A model generated the notes under the pieces. It had not been told where the DNA came from and did no database searches. It saw only the letters and a list, made by a program, of their open reading frames with translations. A stretch of DNA of 64,000 bases from Gnomoniopsis sp. IMI 355080 (lineage: Eukaryota; Ascomycota; Sordariomycetes; Diaporthales; Gnomoniaceae): NCBI GenBank assembly GCA_027946555.1, contig JAPEVC010000030.1, forward strand, positions 140,853 through 204,852, written 5' to 3'. The translations under genes and the position numbers were made by a program. Below, in pieces: positions 60,130 to 64,000 of the stretch (positions are counted from its first letter, which is position 1; every line of letters begins with the position of its first letter).

Positions 60130-61804
60130 ATGGCAGCAAGCACAGACAATGCTGGTACCCTGAATGAAGGCCATGACTTAGGCAATGAAAAGAAGCACAT
60201 ACTGCTCAACGCATTTGACATGTCCACAATCGGGCATCTGTCTCCCGGTCAGTGGAAGGTACGTGTCAATTCATTTGAAAAGAATACAGGTTGCTCATGT
60301 TGTGAACCAGAACCCCAAAGATAAATCTGCTACGAAGCGGAATCTCGAGTATTGGATCGAGCTCGCCAAATTGCTGGAGAGGGGAGGGATCAATGCCCTT
60401 TTCCTCGCCGACACTTATGGTGGCTATGACACATATGAAGGATCGCTCGACAATTGCATTAGGAGAGCTGCTCAATGGCCCATGACTGACCCAACCATTG
60501 TGAGTTTTTCCCTCGGTTGTTTTGGTGCAAATATCCAGGAAATCTAACACAACGATTAAGCCTATTTCCGCGATGGCAGCAGTGACTAAGAACCTCGCTT
60601 TCGGCATCACGGCATCAACGTCCTTCGAGCCACCTTTCTTACTAGCGAAGCGGTTCTCGACACTAGACCATTTCACTCAGGGCCGCATAGGCTGGAACAT
60701 TGTGACAGGGTGGAAAAAAGCTGCCTTCAAGGCCATCGGACTCGACAATCCCATTGATCACGATGAGAGATATCGTCAGGCTGACGAGTATTTGCGAGTC
60801 CTCTACAAGTACGGCCCTCAGCCAAGGTTTAGTGAACACTGATATCACGATGACGGCTGACTTCAGATAGACTCTGGGAAGGTTCATGGTCCGATGCTGC
60901 CATCAACCCGGATCCTGTCAACGATAGCTATGCTGATCCGGACAAGATCCGGACGATTCATCACCACGGAAAATACTACAATCTGGATACAAGACACATT
61001 GTGGATCCGTCGCCGCAGAGAACGCCCTTCCTCTTTCAAGCAGGAACATCACCCGCAGGCTCCACGTTTGCAGCAACGCACGCCGAAGCCATCTTCGTGA
61101 GCTCCCACTCTGCCTCAGTACTGAGGCCCAAAGTACAAAAGATCCGTGAGCTTGCCGCCGAGAAGGGTCGCGATCCCCGCTCGCTCAAATTCTTTGCGAC
61201 CTTCACGCCCATTGTGGGAAAGACGGATGAGGAGGCACATCAGAAGCATGAAGAGTTGAAGAAATACGCCTCTGTCATTGGGGGCCTGGTGCTCTTCAGT
61301 GGATGGACCGGCATTGACATCTCCAAGATCCCACTGGACCAGGAAATCACGGCAGAAGACTCCCTCGAGGCTCACAAAGTGCGAAGCATACTTGAGAGTT
61401 TCACCACAACAAGCAAGGAGGTTCCCAAGTGGACGCCGAGGGTGGTTGCGGAGAAGGCTTGCATTGGTGGTCTAGGGCCGGTCGCCATAGGAAGTCCCGA
61501 AACAGTTGCGGACGAGATGGAGGCTTTCTTGAAGGAGGCGGATGTGGACGGGTTCAATATAGGTTATGTGACAACCCCAGGGACGTTTGAGGAAGTCGTA
61601 GACCTCCTAATTCCAGAGCTTCGAAGACGAGGTCTCTATCCTGAGCCGTTGGATGAGCAACTTACCGCCCGGGAGAAGATCTTCGGTAAAGGGCAGAAAG
61701 GACTGAGAGCTGATCACACTGGGAGCAATTACAAGTATGATGTGTATCAAGACGAGGAAGATTTCGAGTCCAAGGATGGAACGGGCGAAGAGGTTGCATT
61801 GTAG
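60130..61804 (+). CDS. NtaA/SnaA/DszA-type flavin-dependent monooxygenase
   Basis: Spliced as 60130-60258, 60290-60499, 60561-60808, 60871-61804 (506 residues). A bacterial-luciferase-like TIM-barrel enzyme that uses reduced FMN supplied by a separate reductase. Family marks: LLNAFDMSTIGHLSPGQW, YWIELAKLLERGGINALFLADT, DPTIPISAMAAVTKNLAFGITAS, RFSTLDHFTQGRIGWNIVTGW, PFLFQAGTSPAG, and the C-terminal VDGFNIGYVTTPGTFEEVVDLLIPEL. Bacterial members act on nitrilotriacetate, dibenzothiophene sulfone, pristinamycin or cysteine-like thio-conjugates; many fungal copies probably desulfurise or dealkylate small compounds. No flavin reductase is in the window. The first intron is only 31 nt, very short, and is worth checking. 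The upstream frame opens from TTG; the ATG giving MAASTDN was chosen. Confidence 0.9.
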
Positions 61805-62276
61805 GCAATGCCCAGGTCAGCAAACAACTTGACCTTCTGAATAGAGGCTCTCCTCGGTGGTAGGGATAGTCTAACTACCACATAGAGAACAACTCCAAAT
61901 TGGAAAATTGACTGGCCCAAAAAGTCGGTATTCTGTCGATTGTGTTGTTGTGCTGTAGGGCTGCCGGACCGAACCTTAGTTGAAGGTTGAGTCGTTGATA
62001 CAGTGGCTGCAGCTCTGTTGACAGCACCTGCCCCCACTGAACTTTCAGTAGGTTGCCCCACCAAACTGCAAAGAGCATCTGTTGCAACGGACCTGCCTCG
62101 ACTTCACCAGAGCAATTTCCTAGATGAAATTCGTTGCCTGGCATAATCATAGATTCTTCAACTTCCGAACAGCACCTCGCGACTTTTTGAAGATCCTGCA
62201 AACTGAACGGCACGGTCAGCAAGCTGGGCACTACCGGGTTCTGTCAAGCAAATCTTGCCCGTCTCATTTCAGCACA
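61805..62276. other. spacer before dbr1
   Basis: 472 bp with the 3' end of the monooxygenase gene and the dbr1 promoter. No gene recognised. Confidence 0.6.
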
Positions 62277-64000
62277 ATGGCAGAGGCACCCAACCCGACC
62301 CTCCTCACAAGAGAGGGTGTCCGTGTCGCCATTGAGGGCTGTGTATGTCTTGCGTTCTCTCCATATCAATAACCTGAACTAATTCAAAACAGGGACATGG
62401 CGCACTCAACCCAATCTACGCCGCCGTGCACTCGGCGTGTCAAGCACGCGGCTGGCCCGGCGTCGACCTGCTCATCATCTGCGGGGACTTCCAGTCCACG
62501 CGCAACGGCCACGACGTCGAGGTCATGTCCGTGCCCGCCAAGTATCGTGTACTCGGCGACTTTCACGAGTACTACAGCGGCGCCAAGACCGCCCCCTACC
62601 TCACCATCTTCATCGCCGGTAACCATGAGGCCGCCGCGTACCTGTGGGAGCTGTACTACGGCGGTTGGGTCGCCCCCAACATCTATTACATGGGCGCGGC
62701 GAACGTGCTGCGTGTCGGTCCGCTGCGTATTGCGGGGCTGAGTGGCATTTGGAAGGGCTTTGACTATCGCAAGGCACATGGCGAGAGGCTGCCGTTTGGC
62801 CAAGGGGACGTGAAGAGTTTCTACCATGTGAGGGAATTCGACGTGCGCAAGCTGCTGCAGATCCGCGAACAGGTCGATGTTGGGCTGAGCCATGACTGGC
62901 CGCGCGGCGTGGAGAAGCATGGCGATGTACAGCAGTTGTACCGCTTGCGGCCCATGTGGAAGGAGGAGAGTCTGGACGGCTCGTTGGGGAGCGTGGCCGC
63001 CGAGCACGTGATGAATCGTCTGAGGCCTGCATACTGGTTCTCGGCGCATATGCACTGGAAGTACTCGGCCGTCAAGAGTTACCCTCCGCCCGGGAAGGTC
63101 AAGGAGGTGAAGGAGCCAGGACAGGTTCCGCAGCCCGACGGGGCAGCGGGGACAGCACTGGCGCCAGCAGTCCAAGCTGTGATCGATCCTAATGAGATTG
63201 ATCTTGATATGGATGACGAAGACGAACCAGCCCCTGCTGAGGAAACAACGAATACCAACGCACAAGAAGACCCAGTCGACGCGCCTAGCACCACCGTGTC
63301 CGACGACCTCCGCGCGCAGCTTCCCGCCTCATTCCTCAAACCCAAAGAAACCGGTCCTAAAGGCACCCCCGGCCAACCCGTCCCGCCCACAATCACCAAC
63401 ACCGAAGTTCGCTTCCTTGCGCTGAATAAGTGCGAGCCTAGGCGCGACTTCCTTCAAGTCTGCGACCTACACCCAGTCGACCAATCTCATCTCGACAAAT
63501 ACACTCCCTCTTCCACCGTAGACGATCCAAACACTCGCTATCCCCTCCAATACGACCCCGAGTGGCTCGCCATAACGCGTGTCTTCCACCCCCACCTTAC
63601 GATCGGTGACCGTACAGCCCCTGTCCCCGCCGACGAGGGGGAGGCGACATACCTCCCGCTGATAAAGCAGGAGCGTGCATGGGTCGAGGCCAACATCGTG
63701 GCCAAGGGCAAGCTGGACGTTCCGCACAACTTTTCGCTGACAGCACCAGCACTCACGCCCGAGAGTCAGGAAACCCACCCGGATCTCTGGAGTTTGCACA
63801 GCGGAATCCAGCCGCGTGAGTACACGAACCCGCAGACAGCGGCGTTTTGTGAGATGATGGAGCTCCCGAATTTGTGGGATGCTACTGAAGAGGAACGCGA
63901 GGCGAGGAGGCAGGCGGGACCACCGGCCGAGGAGGATGGTGGGTTCAGAGGGGGCTTCCGAGGCGGAAGGGGCGGACGAGGTCGGGGGGGATTTGACAGG
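62277..64000 (+). CDS. dbr1: lariat debranching enzyme Dbr1, 3' end beyond window
   Basis: Exons 62277-62342 and 62393-64000, open at the right edge (558 residues present). Dbr1 cuts the 2'-5' bond of excised intron lariats, opening them for decay. Metallophosphoesterase residues are visible: the start of the fold VAIEGC|GHG (Cys and His ligands, rebuilt across the intron), CGDFQSTRN, AGNHEA, LSHDWPRG and SAHMHWKY. The blocks YYMGAANVLRVGPLRIAGLSGIWKG and PFGQGDVKSFYHVREFDV are typical of Dbr1. An acidic, Pro/Ala-rich insertion (about residues 265-365) separates the catalytic domain from the C-terminal Dbr1 domain (TEVRFLALNKCEPRRDFLQV). The visible end is an RGG/FRGG-rich stretch (GGFRGGFRGGRGGRGRGG) that continues out of the window. 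The identity is certain; the full length is unknown. Confidence 0.95.

Overview
The window is nuclear DNA of a filamentous ascomycete (Pezizomycotina, possibly Sordariomycetes). The evidence is many short GT-AG introns of 50-85 nt with TGCTAAC/CTGAC-type branch points, C-ending codon preference, pyrimidine-rich leaders, a tRNA-Gly with a 14-nt intron, and a fungal gene set (Sey1, Yme2, Mif2/CENP-C, a fungal hybrid histidine kinase, a Dal5-like permease). I see no CRISPR array, no intact transposon, no prophage and no rRNA. The species cannot be fixed from sequence alone. Coordinates for spliced genes were worked out by hand from splice signals, reading phase and family similarity.

Layout. 1-6 kb: the 5' part of an F-box gene running off the left edge, a classical short-chain dehydrogenase, a decayed cytochrome P450 tail and a tRNA-Gly(GCC). 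6.5-24.3 kb is a dense housekeeping block: sey1 (ER fusion GTPase), RNase H2 catalytic subunit, mif2/CENP-C, yme2, a cytosolic Hsp70, a twin-CX9C Emi1-like protein and rad57. 24.8-28.3 kb: RNA polymerase III second-largest subunit. 31.7-36.8 kb: a Pumilio/PUF RNA-binding protein with a complex 5' half. 39-41.7 kb: ribosomal protein L15 and an unrecognised 285-aa nuclear-type protein. 41.7-47.9 kb is a gene-empty stretch. 47.9-54.8 kb: a PSP1-domain protein and a convergent hybrid histidine kinase. 57.9-61.8 kb: a Dal5-family permease and an NtaA/SnaA/DszA-type flavin monooxygenase, both on +, which look like a small acquisition-and-breakdown pair. 62.3 kb to the right edge: lariat debranching enzyme Dbr1 with an RGG tail, running off the window.

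Most genes are core functions (genome maintenance: RNase H2, Rad57, CENP-C; RNA: Pol III, Puf, Dbr1, L15; organelles: Sey1, Yme2, Emi1-like) and are not one pathway. Accessory-looking material sits at 1-5 kb (SDR and P450 relic) and 55-62 kb (permease, monooxygenase, hybrid kinase, several copies of a TACCTAGGTA palindrome). The most interesting structural items are the PUF locus (21-nt microexon, GC-AG intron, two unusually long introns with leader-like CT-rich DNA and an in-phase alternative ending), the Hsp70 gene (17-nt microexon beside a tandem-repeat intron, perfect heat-shock element), the permease/monooxygenase pair, and the 285-aa orphan. No clearly new biological system was found.
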